DNA from: Coprococcus aceti
Lineage (GTDB): Bacteria; Bacillota; Clostridia; Lachnospirales; Lachnospiraceae
Length of the DNA: 64,000 nt
Direction of reading: 5' to 3'
Assembly (NCBI RefSeq): GCF_025567285.1
Contig: NZ_JAOQJT010000002.1
Coordinates: 62,001-126,000, forward strand
A program made the translations under genes and the position numbers. A model generated the notes under the pieces. That model saw only the letters and a program-made list of their open reading frames with translations. It was not told the origin of the DNA and searched no databases. Positions within the stretch are counted from its first letter, which is position 1, and every line of letters starts with the position of its first letter. Positions 34,372 through 42,779 of the stretch are shown piece by piece.

Positions 34372-35430
34372 ATGGCGAATAATTCCGGTAATGTAAATAT
34401 TGATGATAAGAGAAAGGCATTGGATGCCGCTATAGCACAGATAGAGAAGCAGTATGGTAAGGGTTCGGTGATGAAGCTTGGCGATTCCAATGCGAATATG
34501 AATATAGATGTGATCCCTACAGGATCCCTCAGCCTTGATATAGCACTTGGACTTGGCGGTGTGCCTAGAGGAAGAATCATAGAGGTGTTCGGACCTGAGT
34601 CGAGTGGTAAGACGACGGTAGCACTTCACATTGTTGCTGAGATACAGAAGAGAGGCGGAATCGCAGGCTTTATAGATGCCGAGCATGCGCTTGATCCGAC
34701 ATACGCCAAGAACATAGGTGTAGATATAGACAATCTTTACATATCACAGCCTGACTGCGGAGAGCAGGCTCTTGAGATCACAGAGACCATGGTCAGATCG
34801 GGAGCGGTTGATGTCGTTATCGTGGACTCTGTTGCTGCACTTGTACCAAAGGCAGAGATAGACGGAGAGATGGGCGATTCGCATATGGGACTTCATGCCA
34901 GACTTATGTCACAGGCGCTCAGAAAGCTCACTGCTGTTGTCAGCAAGACCAACTGTGTTGTCATATTTATCAATCAGCTCAGAGAGAAGGTTGGAGTTGT
35001 GTTCGGTAACCCTGAGGTTACAACAGGTGGTCGTGCACTTAAGTTCTATGCTTCCGTAAGACTTGACGTAAGAAGAATTGATACGCTCAGACAGGGCGGT
35101 GAGATCGTAGGTAACAGAACAAGAGTTAAGATAGTTAAGAACAAGGTGGCTCCTCCATTCAAGGAGGCTGAGTTCGATATCGTGTTCGGCAAGGGTATAT
35201 CTAAGGTCGGAGATATTCTTGATCTTGCTGTTGCGAACGACATAGTGGATAAGTCCGGTGCATGGTACGCATACAACGGCAATAAGATAGGTCAGGGAAG
35301 AGAGAATGCGAAGGCATATCTTGAGAACAATACAGCTATCTGTGATGAGATAGAGCAGAAGGTAAGAGAGGCGGTTGGTGTTGCCGGAGAGTCTGCCGAG
35401 AACACTGTAGATGATGGAGCAGATGAGTAG
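34372..35430 (+). CDS. recA: Recombinase RecA
   Basis: RecA filaments drive homologous pairing and trigger LexA self-cleavage. The 352-residue product has GSLSLDIALG, Walker A GPESSGKT (74-81), IDAEHALDPTYA, Walker B VVIVDSVAALVP and MGLHARLMSQALRKL, with NQLREKVGVVFGNPEVTTGG as the DNA-binding L2 region. The acidic C-terminal tail is intact. The start follows AGGAGGA. The last 20 bases overlap recX, so the two are translated together. Controlled by the LexA box at 34345. Confidence 0.98.
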   Translation: MANNSGNVNIDDKRKALDAAIAQIEKQYGKGSVMKLGDSNANMNIDVIPTGSLSLDIALGLGGVPRGRIIEVFGPESSGKTTVALHIVAEIQKRGGIAGFIDAEHALDPTYAKNIGVDIDNLYISQPDCGEQALEITETMVRSGAVDVVIVDSVAALVPKAEIDGEMGDSHMGLHARLMSQALRKLTAVVSKTNCVVIFINQLREKVGVVFGNPEVTTGGRALKFYASVRLDVRRIDTLRQGGEIVGNRTRVKIVKNKVAPPFKEAEFDIVFGKGISKVGDILDLAVANDIVDKSGAWYAYNGNKIGQGRENAKAYLENNTAICDEIEQKVREAVGVAGESAENTVDDGADE

Positions 35431-36043
35431 GATCGCAACTGTCACTGATATCAGGAAGATCGATGATAAAAGGTTTTGTCTGTTTGTGGACTATGAGCCT
35501 TTTTCATCGGTCTATGCATCGGATATACGAAGATTACATCTTGCCTGTGACGGTGAGATAGAATGGAGTAAACTTGAGGAATTCAGACGGGACTATCTGT
35601 TCAAACGTGCCATGAACAAGGCTGTGAACTCCATAAAGTTTTCGGACAAGTGTGAATACGATATCAGGCAGAAGCTTAAGGATCTGTATTACGACGAAGA
35701 GATCGTGGATCAGACCATCGACAAACTGAAGTCGTATGGATATATAGATGATTACAGGTATGCATGTGGATATGTACGCAGAAACTCCGCTAAAAAAGGC
35801 ATTCGTGTCATACGATTTGAATTGCAGGCAAAGCATATAGGCCAGGATATTATCGATCTGGCTGTGGAAGACTCAGACATATCAGATGAAAGCGACAGGA
35901 TAACATATATTTTACAAAAAAAATACACTGTGGAAGAACTGACTGAAAAGCGTGATAAAGTCTATGCATACATGTACAGCAAGGGTTTTGACAGGCGTAA
36001 GGTTTCTGAGTGTATACGAAATATTGTCTCTGATATTACTTGA
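35411..36043 (+). CDS. recX: Regulatory protein RecX
   Basis: RecX binds RecA filaments and limits their activity. The 210-residue product has the RecX pattern of repeated helical units: SDKCEYDIRQKLKDLYYDEEIVDQTIDKLKSYGYIDDYRYA in the middle (quoted parts such as LKSYGYIDDYRYA are diagnostic) and a second unit near the end. The frame opens with ATG ATG inside the end of recA; a third ATG at 35423, three bases after GGAG, is an equally plausible start. Overlap with recA indicates coupled, SOS-linked expression. Confidence 0.93.
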   Translation: MMEQMSRIATVTDIRKIDDKRFCLFVDYEPFSSVYASDIRRLHLACDGEIEWSKLEEFRRDYLFKRAMNKAVNSIKFSDKCEYDIRQKLKDLYYDEEIVDQTIDKLKSYGYIDDYRYACGYVRRNSAKKGIRVIRFELQAKHIGQDIIDLAVEDSDISDESDRITYILQKKYTVEELTEKRDKVYAYMYSKGFDRRKVSECIRNIVSDIT

Positions 36044-36117
36044 CATAACATCTTAAAAATATTAAACTTAAATAGTTGTATTCTTGTACAATGAAAACTT
36101 AATAAGGAGGTGCTCCT

Positions 36118-37671
36118 GTGAATTCACCAATAGTATGGGGAATAATCGCTGTTGTTGTAGTTGCACTGCTTGTTGCTACATGGTTTATCGCTATTGCATA
36201 TCGCAAGAACATAGTAGAGACCAAGATAGGAAGAGCAGAGTCACAGGCAAGAGAGATTATTGACGAAGCTCAGAAGACCGCCGAGGCTAAGAAGCGCGAG
36301 ATACTGCTTGAGGCAAAGGAAGATTCCCTTAAGACACGTAATGACCTTGAAAAGGAAGTAAAGGACAGACGTGGAGAACTTTCACGTATGGAGAAGAGAA
36401 TTCTTGCACGTGAAGAGAATCTTGATAAGAAGACTGAGGCAGTTGAGAAGAAGGAAGCTAGTTTAGCTAACAAGGAAAGCGCGCTGGACAAGCAGAAGGC
36501 TAAGGTTGAAGAGTTACAGGCGAAACGTTTACAGGAACTTGAAAGAATTTCAGGTTTGACCTCTGAACAAGCAAAAGAATACTTATTAAAGACTGTTGAA
36601 GATGAAGTAAAGCATGAAACAGCAGTTATGGTCAAGGAATTAGAAACCAGAGCTAAAGAAGAAGCGAACAAGAAGGCGAAGGAGTATGTTGTCAATGCAA
36701 TACAGAGATGTGCGGTTGATCATATCTCAGAGACAACGATCTCATTAGTTCAGTTACCTAACGACGAGATGAAGGGTAGGATAATTGGTAGAGAGGGTAG
36801 AAATATTCGTACCCTTGAAACTCTCACAGGCGTAGATCTTATCATAGACGATACTCCTGAGGCAGTTATCTTATCAAGCTTTGATCCGGTAAGACGTGAG
36901 GTAGCAAGAATTGCACTTGAGAAACTCATCGTGGATGGTAGAATTCATCCAGCCAGAATCGAAGAGATGGTTGAGAAAGCGCAGAAGGAAGTTGAAAACA
37001 TGATGCGCGAGGAAGGTGAAGCTGCTACTCTTGAGGTAGGAATTCACGGAATCCATCCAGAGCTGGTAAGACTTCTTGGAAAGTTGAAATTTAGAACAAG
37101 CTACGGACAGAACGCATTGAAGCACTCTGTTGAGGTAGCTCAGTTGTGTGGTTTGTTGGCCGGAGAGATAGGTGTCGATATCAAGGTTGCAAAGCGTGCT
37201 GGATTACTCCATGATATAGGTAAATCACTTGATCATGAGATGGAGGGTTCACATGTTCAGATCGGTGCAGATCTTTGTAGAAAGTACAAAGAGTCAGCGC
37301 TTGTTGTCAATGCGGTAGAATCACATCACGGTGATGTTGAGCCTGAGTCATTGATAGCACTTCTTGTACAGGCTGCAGATACAATTTCTGCTGCAAGACC
37401 GGGAGCAAGAAGAGAGACCTTGGAGACTTATACTACAAGACTTAAGAAGTTAGAGGATATTGCTAATTCTCATAAGGGCGTAGATAAGACATTTGCTATT
37501 CAGGCAGGTAGAGAAATTCGTGTAATGGTAGTTCCTGAGCATGTAAGCGATTCTGATATGGTATTGCTGGCTAGAGATATTGCAAAGCAGATCGAAGACG
37601 AGCTTGAGTATCCTGGACAGATTAAGGTAAATATTATAAGAGAGTCACGCGTGACAGATTACGCAAAATAA
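36118..37671 (+). CDS. rny: Ribonuclease Y
   Basis: RNase Y is the membrane-anchored endoribonuclease that starts bulk mRNA turnover in many Firmicutes. The 517-residue product has one N-terminal transmembrane helix (about residues 4-26), a long coiled coil to ~200, a KH domain (PNDEMKGRIIGREGRNIRTLE), and an HD domain with LLHDIGKSLDHE. GTG start after a strong AAGGAGGTG. Length matches the family. Located after recA-recX, with its own terminator downstream. Confidence 0.97.
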   Translation: MNSPIVWGIIAVVVVALLVATWFIAIAYRKNIVETKIGRAESQAREIIDEAQKTAEAKKREILLEAKEDSLKTRNDLEKEVKDRRGELSRMEKRILAREENLDKKTEAVEKKEASLANKESALDKQKAKVEELQAKRLQELERISGLTSEQAKEYLLKTVEDEVKHETAVMVKELETRAKEEANKKAKEYVVNAIQRCAVDHISETTISLVQLPNDEMKGRIIGREGRNIRTLETLTGVDLIIDDTPEAVILSSFDPVRREVARIALEKLIVDGRIHPARIEEMVEKAQKEVENMMREEGEAATLEVGIHGIHPELVRLLGKLKFRTSYGQNALKHSVEVAQLCGLLAGEIGVDIKVAKRAGLLHDIGKSLDHEMEGSHVQIGADLCRKYKESALVVNAVESHHGDVEPESLIALLVQAADTISAARPGARRETLETYTTRLKKLEDIANSHKGVDKTFAIQAGREIRVMVVPEHVSDSDMVLLARDIAKQIEDELEYPGQIKVNIIRESRVTDYAK

Positions 37672-37676
37672 AAATT

Positions 37677-37710
37677 AGGGTTTGTAGAGATGATCTACAA
37701 ACCCTTTTTA
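37677..37710 (+). terminator. rny terminator
   Basis: A perfect 12-bp stem (37677-37688 with 37694-37705), a five-base loop and a T-run. Confidence 0.9.
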
Positions 37711-37778
37711 TGATTTGTCATATACAGTTTACAATTCTTATGCATGATAAACTATAAAACGGGAGGTGAGATTAAAAG

Positions 37779-38333
37779 ATGGAAAAATTCAAGAGGATAA
37801 AGACGGAAGTGGCATACAGAGCGCATGTGTTTGATGTATATAACGACTATCTTGAACTTCCTGACGGCAGAGATGTTGTATATGATCTGATAAAGCATCA
37901 CCCGGGAGCGTGCATTCTTCCGGTGAAAGACGATGGATCGCTCATACTGATAAAGCAATACAGGAATTCTATTGATGATATAACCTACGAGGTTCCGGCT
38001 GGTTTTATCGATGAGGGAGAGTCTCCTGAAGATGCAGCCAGAAGAGAACTCAGGGAAGAGACAGGGTTTACCGCGAAGGTTGTGGAGTATGTGACTAGAG
38101 CAGTTCTGGCTATCGGTACAAGTGATGAACAGACTTACGTGTATATAGGCAGGGAACTTACCAGAGGAATATGTGCATTGGACGAGAATGAATTTATAGA
38201 GACCGAGGAGATAGGTCTTGATGATGCACTCAATATGATAAGAGATGGCAGGATAGTGGATTCCAAAACAATAATTGCAATCTACGCATATTGGGGTAAG
38301 AAATGCTCCCAAACAAGCAATCACATAATTTGA
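37779..38333 (+). CDS. NUDIX hydrolase, ADP-ribose pyrophosphatase type
   Basis: NUDIX enzyme of 184 residues, most like ADP-ribose pyrophosphatases (NudF), which hydrolyse ADP-ribose to AMP and ribose 5-phosphate; the exact substrate is inferred. The NUDIX box is complete: GFIDEGESPEDAARRELREE followed by TG. A preceding LIKQYRNSIDDITYEVPAG matches the ADPRase subgroup. The start follows GGGAGGTGAG with a somewhat long spacer. It stands alone between rny and the recombinase; 38334-38495 holds no gene I can support. Confidence 0.9.
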   Translation: MEKFKRIKTEVAYRAHVFDVYNDYLELPDGRDVVYDLIKHHPGACILPVKDDGSLILIKQYRNSIDDITYEVPAGFIDEGESPEDAARRELREETGFTAKVVEYVTRAVLAIGTSDEQTYVYIGRELTRGICALDENEFIETEEIGLDDALNMIRDGRIVDSKTIIAIYAYWGKKCSQTSNHII

Positions 38334-38495
38334 AACATAGAAAATTCAACTGAAACATTGTCGGAATTAAAAAATGTGAAATATTTTTGAAAAGAATTAT
38401 GTCAATATCTAGTATACATAATTTGATCGCGCACCGCATTTTGTACTTTTATTAAAAATGCCGTGAAGCCTTGATTTTACTTGTTAAAATAGTGT

Positions 38496-38524
38496 TTGAT
38501 TTTATTTACATTTGTATTTATAAT
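38496..38524 (+). promoter_or_regulatory. Promoter of the XerD-like recombinase gene
   Basis: TTGATT at 38496-38501, a 17-base spacer and TATAAT at 38519-38524, about 35 bases before the GTG start. Confidence 0.75.
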
Positions 38525-38558
38525 ATAATTCAGTCTACATAACTAAGGGGATAAATTA

Positions 38559-39437
38559 GTGGAACAATACATAGACAGATATGTTGATTATTTAAGAAAT
38601 GTAAAAAAATCCAGTGAGAATACTGTTGCATCATATCGGAGAGATCTGATAAAATTCTACAGGTATTTTGACGAGAAGGGCATAACGAGGATTGATGATA
38701 TTAATGAAACTTATATCACTTCGTATGTGTTGGGAATGGAGAAACAGGGGATGTCCATGGCTACGGTGTCACGTAACATTGCATCCATAAAGTCATTCTA
38801 TGCCTATCTCATGAGGGAGAGGATAGTGAATGATGATCCAACGGAGAATATCAAGCCTCCGAAGATCGTGAAGAAGGTTCCTGAGACGCTTACCATAAGT
38901 GAGGTGAACAAGCTTCTCGACCAGCCTACCAACAAGACTCCAAAGGAGATCAGGGATAAGGCGATGCTGGAGCTGTTGTATGCTACAGGAATACGTGTTA
39001 CAGAGCTTGTGACATTGAAACTCACGGATGTCAACATAAAGCTTGGGTTCATTGAGTGCCACGACGGCGACAGGGTGAGGACTGTTCCGGTTGCGGAGGT
39101 TGCTCAGAGAGCCCTCAGCAGATATATTACTGAGGTGCGCGATGATATGAGTGGAGGCAGTGATTATCTGTTCTTCAACTGCAAGGGTGCACCTATGACG
39201 AGACAGGGATTCTGGAAGATAATAAAGTATTATGCGGCTAAGGCCGGCATAGATAAGGATATAACACCTCATATGATAAGGCATTCATTTGCCTCACATA
39301 TGTTGGGGAATGGAGCGGATATAAAGTCTGTTCAAGAGATGCTTGGACATGTGGATATTGCGACAACCCAGATATATCTTACAAATAAGCAGAGTAAGCT
39401 CAAGGAAGAATATGCAAAGGCATATCCGAGGGCCTAA
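38559..39437 (+). CDS. XerD-like tyrosine recombinase
   Basis: Tyrosine recombinase of 292 residues with XerC/XerD layout: SAM-like N-terminal domain (about 1-90) and catalytic domain (110-290). Catalytic residues seen are R146 (GIRVTEL), H238 and R241 (HMIRH), H264 (LGH) and Y273 (IYL). The usual beta-hairpin lysine (GKGNKER in E. coli XerD) is replaced: the segment reads CHDGDRVRTVP, with Asp169 or Arg172 there. In Firmicutes a single such protein often resolves chromosome dimers at dif; that role is inference. GTG start after AGGGGA. Confidence 0.88.
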   Translation: MEQYIDRYVDYLRNVKKSSENTVASYRRDLIKFYRYFDEKGITRIDDINETYITSYVLGMEKQGMSMATVSRNIASIKSFYAYLMRERIVNDDPTENIKPPKIVKKVPETLTISEVNKLLDQPTNKTPKEIRDKAMLELLYATGIRVTELVTLKLTDVNIKLGFIECHDGDRVRTVPVAEVAQRALSRYITEVRDDMSGGSDYLFFNCKGAPMTRQGFWKIIKYYAAKAGIDKDITPHMIRHSFASHMLGNGADIKSVQEMLGHVDIATTQIYLTNKQSKLKEEYAKAYPRA

Positions 39438-39471
39438 CAAATAACTTATAAACTAAGGAGACAATTAAATC

Positions 39472-40320
39472 ATGGAAAACAATTACTACGTTCCGGCACA
39501 GATCATTGAGAATAATCTCAAGGGTGCTGTTGGAAAGGCAAATCTCAAGCTGTACAAGATGATCATGATGGGATTCTTTGCAGGAATGTTCATTGCGATA
39601 GGAGCTGAGGGATCAAACCTTGCGGTGCATACGGTGGACAATTTCGGACTTGCGAAGACTCTTGCAGGATGCATATTCCCTGTAGGACTCATGATGTTAT
39701 CGATTATCGGTGCAGAGCTGTTTACCGGAAACTGTATGATGATAACAGCGGTTATTGATGGTAGGATAAAGCTTGTGCAGATGCTCAAGAACTGGGTTAT
39801 TGTATATCTCAGCAATATGCTTGGATCAGTTGTGACTGCAGCTCTTATATATGGAAGCGGTCAGTTTGATAATTCAGCAGGCGGCCTTGGCGCTTATACC
39901 ATCAAGGTGGCTATGGGTAAGACAGGCCTTGATTTTTGCAATGCGTTCATGTCGGGAATAATGTGTAATGTTCTCGTGTGCATCGCGGTTCTCATGTCAT
40001 CTTCGGCTAAGGATATAATTGGAAAGCTGTTTGCATGCTTCTTCCCGATAATGGTATTCGTCGTGTCAGGTTTTGAGCACTGCGTTGCAAATATGTACTA
40101 TATACCTGCAGGTCTGATGGCTGCATCAAACAGCAAGTACGTGGACAAGGCATGCGAGCTCTATGGATATACCGCACAGCAGATAAGTGACCAGCTCACA
40201 GTGGGACATTTCTTCAGTAAAAATCTCCTCCCTGTAACGCTTGGTAATATCATCGGCGGTGGTCTGATAGTGGGAATTGGACTTTACATCATCAACAAGC
40301 CTAAAAAGGTGGAAGAGTAG
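39472..40320 (+). CDS. Formate/nitrite transporter family channel
   Basis: FNT-family channel of 282 residues with six transmembrane helices, related to FocA and NirC, which export or import formate, nitrite or similar small anions. Typical features are FFAGMFIAIGAEGSN after the first amphipathic helix, the LFTGNCMMI half-helix break, and VSGFEHCVANMYYIPAG containing the conserved pore His. Formate export would fit a fermenting anaerobe with an fhs gene in the same window, but the substrate is not decided by sequence alone. Start after AAGGAGA. A bidirectional terminator follows. Confidence 0.92.
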   Translation: MENNYYVPAQIIENNLKGAVGKANLKLYKMIMMGFFAGMFIAIGAEGSNLAVHTVDNFGLAKTLAGCIFPVGLMMLSIIGAELFTGNCMMITAVIDGRIKLVQMLKNWVIVYLSNMLGSVVTAALIYGSGQFDNSAGGLGAYTIKVAMGKTGLDFCNAFMSGIMCNVLVCIAVLMSSSAKDIIGKLFACFFPIMVFVVSGFEHCVANMYYIPAGLMAASNSKYVDKACELYGYTAQQISDQLTVGHFFSKNLLPVTLGNIIGGGLIVGIGLYIINKPKKVEE

Positions 40321-40401
40321 AATCTGGCGCCAGACTTATAGGCAACAAGGTCAGAATGATGGACTGAATAAATGATGGAATGAAAAATAAGATAGATAAA
40401 T

Positions 40402-40461
40402 AAAAAACAGATGTGGCATGATTTGAGGAATCACCCCTGGATCATATCACATCTGTTTTTT
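40402..40461. terminator. Bidirectional terminator
   Basis: AAAAAACAGATGTG at 40402-40415 pairs with CACATCTGTTTTTT at 40448-40461, with further imperfect pairing inside. It separates the FNT gene from convergent aroC. Confidence 0.85.
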
Positions 40462-40516
40462 ATTATTTACATTTTATCGCATTATTGTTTGTCGCAATTT
40501 TCAGTTTGTTTGACAA

Positions 40517-41614
40517 TTACTTATAAAAGTCAATTATCTTGTCCATTCTGGATGACATATTCTCAAATATAAGATCAAGGATCGTCAGGGCGGTCATGGC
40601 CTCGACGACCACAACAGCTCTCGGCCCAATGATAGGATCGTGGCGGCCTCTGATCGAGACCTCTATGTTATCCCTGGACTTGTTAACGGTTTTCTGTGTG
40701 GATGCGATGGATGGGGTCGGCTTGAAATGCGCCTTGATGATTATGTCTGAACCATCGCTCATTCCGCCGAGAATACCTCCGGCGTGATTGGTCTCCTTGT
40801 CTACGTTATAACCGTTCATGACAAATGCATCATTGTTATATGAACCTCTTGCAGTGGATACCTCGGTGCCGTCGCCAATCTCGACAGCTTTCACAGCTCC
40901 GATGGACATAACTGCCTTTGCGAGGCATGCATCCAGTTTGTCAAATACCGGTTCACCGATACCTGCCGGCATTCCATGCACGATACATTCAACACCAGAG
41001 CCTATGGAATCGTTCTCTGCCATGCAGTCTTGAAGAAGGATTGATGCCTTCTCGTAGGCATCCGGGTCCGGCATATTGAGGTCGTTCTTAAGTATATAGT
41101 CAGCGTCAAAATTGTTCCTGTCTATATGTACATCACCGATGGAAGATACGTAGGTAGTTATGGTGATACCGAGTTCCTTCAGTATCTTTGAGGCGATCGC
41201 ACCGGCTGCAACTCTGCCGATGGTCTCTCGTCCTGATGAACGGCCGCCGCCTCTGTAATCCCTGAAGCCATATTTTTCATCAAATGTATAATCTGCGTGG
41301 CCTGGTCTGTAATATGTGGCGATATCTCCGTAATCCCCGGAGCGCTGGGATGTATTTCTCACCATCATGGATATAGGAGTTCCGGTTGTCTTTCCCTCGA
41401 AAATTCCTGACAGTATCTCTATGGTATCGGATTCCTTTCTAGGCGTTGAGAACTGTGAAAATCCGGGTTTTCTGCGATCCAGAAATACCTGTATATCTTC
41501 CTCACACAGTGGAAGACCGGCAGGGCAGCCGTCAACGACAACTCCCAGAGCCTTTCCGTGGGATTCTCCCCATGTGGTGATGGTAAATTTATTTCCTATG
41601 GTGGAACCTGCCAT
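40517..41614 (-). CDS. aroC: Chorismate synthase
   Basis: AroC forms chorismate from 5-enolpyruvylshikimate 3-phosphate, using reduced FMN, at the end of the shikimate pathway. The 365-residue product opens with GNKFTITTWGESHGKALG and has RPGHADYTFDEKYGFRDYRGGGRSSGRET (of which RPGHADYT and GGGRSSGRE are diagnostic) and the closing RHDPIIGPRAVVVVEAM. Length is normal. The ATG follows AAAGGAGA. It is monocistronic here, away from other aro genes. Confidence 0.97.
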   Translation of the reverse strand: MAGSTIGNKFTITTWGESHGKALGVVVDGCPAGLPLCEEDIQVFLDRRKPGFSQFSTPRKESDTIEILSGIFEGKTTGTPISMMVRNTSQRSGDYGDIATYYRPGHADYTFDEKYGFRDYRGGGRSSGRETIGRVAAGAIASKILKELGITITTYVSSIGDVHIDRNNFDADYILKNDLNMPDPDAYEKASILLQDCMAENDSIGSGVECIVHGMPAGIGEPVFDKLDACLAKAVMSIGAVKAVEIGDGTEVSTARGSYNNDAFVMNGYNVDKETNHAGGILGGMSDGSDIIIKAHFKPTPSIASTQKTVNKSRDNIEVSIRGRHDPIIGPRAVVVVEAMTALTILDLIFENMSSRMDKIIDFYK

Positions 41615-41705
41615 AATATATCTCCTTTCAAATGCGGTGAAACCTGCCGCTCTCTATTCGGCAAATGAACTGCAGAATCCTGCAGCGCAAATGTCCACGC
41701 GCACT

Positions 41706-41735
41706 ATTATAGCATAGATAAGTTTGTGATAACAA
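41706..41735 (-). promoter_or_regulatory. aroC promoter
   Basis: On the minus strand TTGTTA (41735-41730), an 18-base spacer and a perfect TATAAT (41711-41706) with an extended TGC, about 90 bases ahead of aroC. Confidence 0.7.
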
Positions 41736-41809
41736 GAAATAAGTTGGGATGCTGTAAAGTGTGAAAGCGTATAAGGCGAATGTCAAACCGCGAATATTAC
41801 CGGCCGGGG

Positions 41810-41838
41810 TTGTAATGAAATATGTTATATATTAAAAT
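41810..41838 (+). promoter_or_regulatory. Promoter of the small gene at 41909
   Basis: TTGTAA at 41810-41815, a 17-base spacer and TAAAAT at 41833-41838. Confidence 0.65.
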
Positions 41839-41908
41839 ATCTATGAAATAAATGAAAGAACGAAAGGACACGGCTGAAAGCACAGCCGGACATAAGGTGG
41901 TCAAGAAA

Positions 41909-42079
41909 ATGGAGAAATATTATATAGTAAAATCGATAGACGGAGATTACGCAAATCTTGTCGATGAGAATGATCTTGGCGGTGAGACAAAGCTCGTTGC
42001 AAGGGCGCTGCTTCCGGAAAGTATAGCGGAAGGAACAAGGCTGCACTATGCATTTTTGCAGTATGAAATTGCGGATTAA
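41909..42079 (+). CDS. Small hypothetical protein
   Basis: Protein of 56 residues, MEKYYIVKSIDGDYANLVDE at the start, with a beta-rich, acidic sequence that looks like a compact SH3-like or DUF3006-like domain; this is not certain. An ATG at 41852 is in frame but has no ribosome site, whereas ATG at 41909 follows AAGGTGG at eight bases. It has its own promoter and precedes rpsO, with no terminator seen between them. Function unknown. Confidence 0.65.
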   Translation: MEKYYIVKSIDGDYANLVDENDLGGETKLVARALLPESIAEGTRLHYAFLQYEIAD

Positions 42080-42086
42080 TTTCCTC

Positions 42087-42115
42087 TTTACAAAACCAGA
42101 CACATATGTTATCCT
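42087..42115 (+). promoter_or_regulatory. rpsO promoter
   Basis: TTTACA at 42087-42092, a 17-base spacer and TATCCT at 42110-42115 with an extended TG. Transcription would start near 42122, at the left edge of the leader fold. Confidence 0.65.
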
Positions 42116-42126
42116 ACACAAGGTCA

Positions 42127-42175
42127 ACTGACACTTAGTTTGAGGACACCTCTAGGCCTTTTGCCCGGTGTCAGT
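42127..42175 (+). promoter_or_regulatory. Putative S15-responsive leader of rpsO
   Basis: ACTGACAC (42127-42134) pairs with GTGTCAGT (42168-42175). Inside are a GAGG-ACA-CCTC hairpin and a GGC-CTTTT-GCC hairpin, giving a three-way junction just ahead of the rpsO ribosome site. Ribosomal protein S15 represses its own mRNA through such leaders in several bacteria; the specific class here is inferred. Confidence 0.55.
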
Positions 42176-42207
42176 CATGTATATTATTTTATAGGAGGAT
42201 TGTTATT

Positions 42208-42474
42208 ATGATAACAAAAGAGCAGAAGCAGGAAATCGTAGCTAAGTACGGCAAGGATGCAAACGACACAGGTTCAACAGAGGTTCAGATCGCACTTCTT
42301 ACAGCAAGAATCAACGATCTCAACGGACATTTCAAGGCTAATCCAAAGGATCATCACTCAAACCGTGGTCTTCTTAAGATGGTTGGTCAGAGAAGAAACC
42401 TTCTTGCATACCTCAAGAGCAAGGATATCGAGGCATACAGAAAGCTCATCGAGAGCCTTGGACTTAGAAAGTAA
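42208..42474 (+). CDS. rpsO: 30S ribosomal protein S15
   Basis: Ribosomal protein S15, 88 residues, which binds the 16S rRNA central domain early in 30S assembly. The sequence matches the family throughout: DTGSTEVQIALLTARINDL, HFKANPKDHHSNRGLLKMV and QRRNLLAYLKSKD. The start follows AGGAGG at about ten bases. It is followed by its own terminator and then pnp, the classic rpsO-pnp order. Confidence 0.98.
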   Translation: MITKEQKQEIVAKYGKDANDTGSTEVQIALLTARINDLNGHFKANPKDHHSNRGLLKMVGQRRNLLAYLKSKDIEAYRKLIESLGLRK

Positions 42475-42508
42475 TTTCTATTCGAGCCTTAATACAATAA
42501 CAATTATG

Positions 42509-42539
42509 GGAATCATGTGTACACGCATGATTCCTTTTT
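42509..42539 (+). terminator. rpsO terminator
   Basis: GGAATCATG pairs with CATGATTCC around a short loop, followed by five T residues. It separates rpsO from pnp. Confidence 0.88.
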
Positions 42540-42595
42540 ATTTGCCCGGACACATTTTTATGGTATCAAATAGTGTAAACAGAGGTGTTTGGATA

Positions 42596-42624
42596 TTGTA
42601 TTTTTTATATTCGTATGATAAAAT
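42596..42624 (+). promoter_or_regulatory. pnp promoter
   Basis: TTGTAT at 42596-42601, a 17-base spacer and TAAAAT at 42619-42624 preceded by an extended TGA. It begins a leader of roughly 150 bases. Confidence 0.72.
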
Positions 42625-42631
42625 TTAAAAG

Positions 42632-42747
42632 ATTGTGGAATGACATATCGAGACTTCTATAAAGAATATCATGGATCATCGCTGAAAGATGGCAAAAAGG
42701 TTATAAGACATGGTGTTTTTTATAGTTGTTTCGACGTCTTCCACAAT
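42632..42747 (+). promoter_or_regulatory. Long-hairpin leader of pnp
   Basis: The leader folds on itself as a near-continuous long stem: 42632-42644 pairs with 42736-42747 (one bulge), 42648-42661 with 42721-42734 (one wobble, one two-base internal loop), and 42661-42673 with 42709-42721 (several wobbles), capped by a CATC-GATG hairpin. In E. coli pnp is autoregulated through a similar leader hairpin cut by RNase III; function here is by analogy only. Confidence 0.6.
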
Positions 42748-42779
42748 ACAAATAAATATTAAATCAAGGAGATTTTGAG

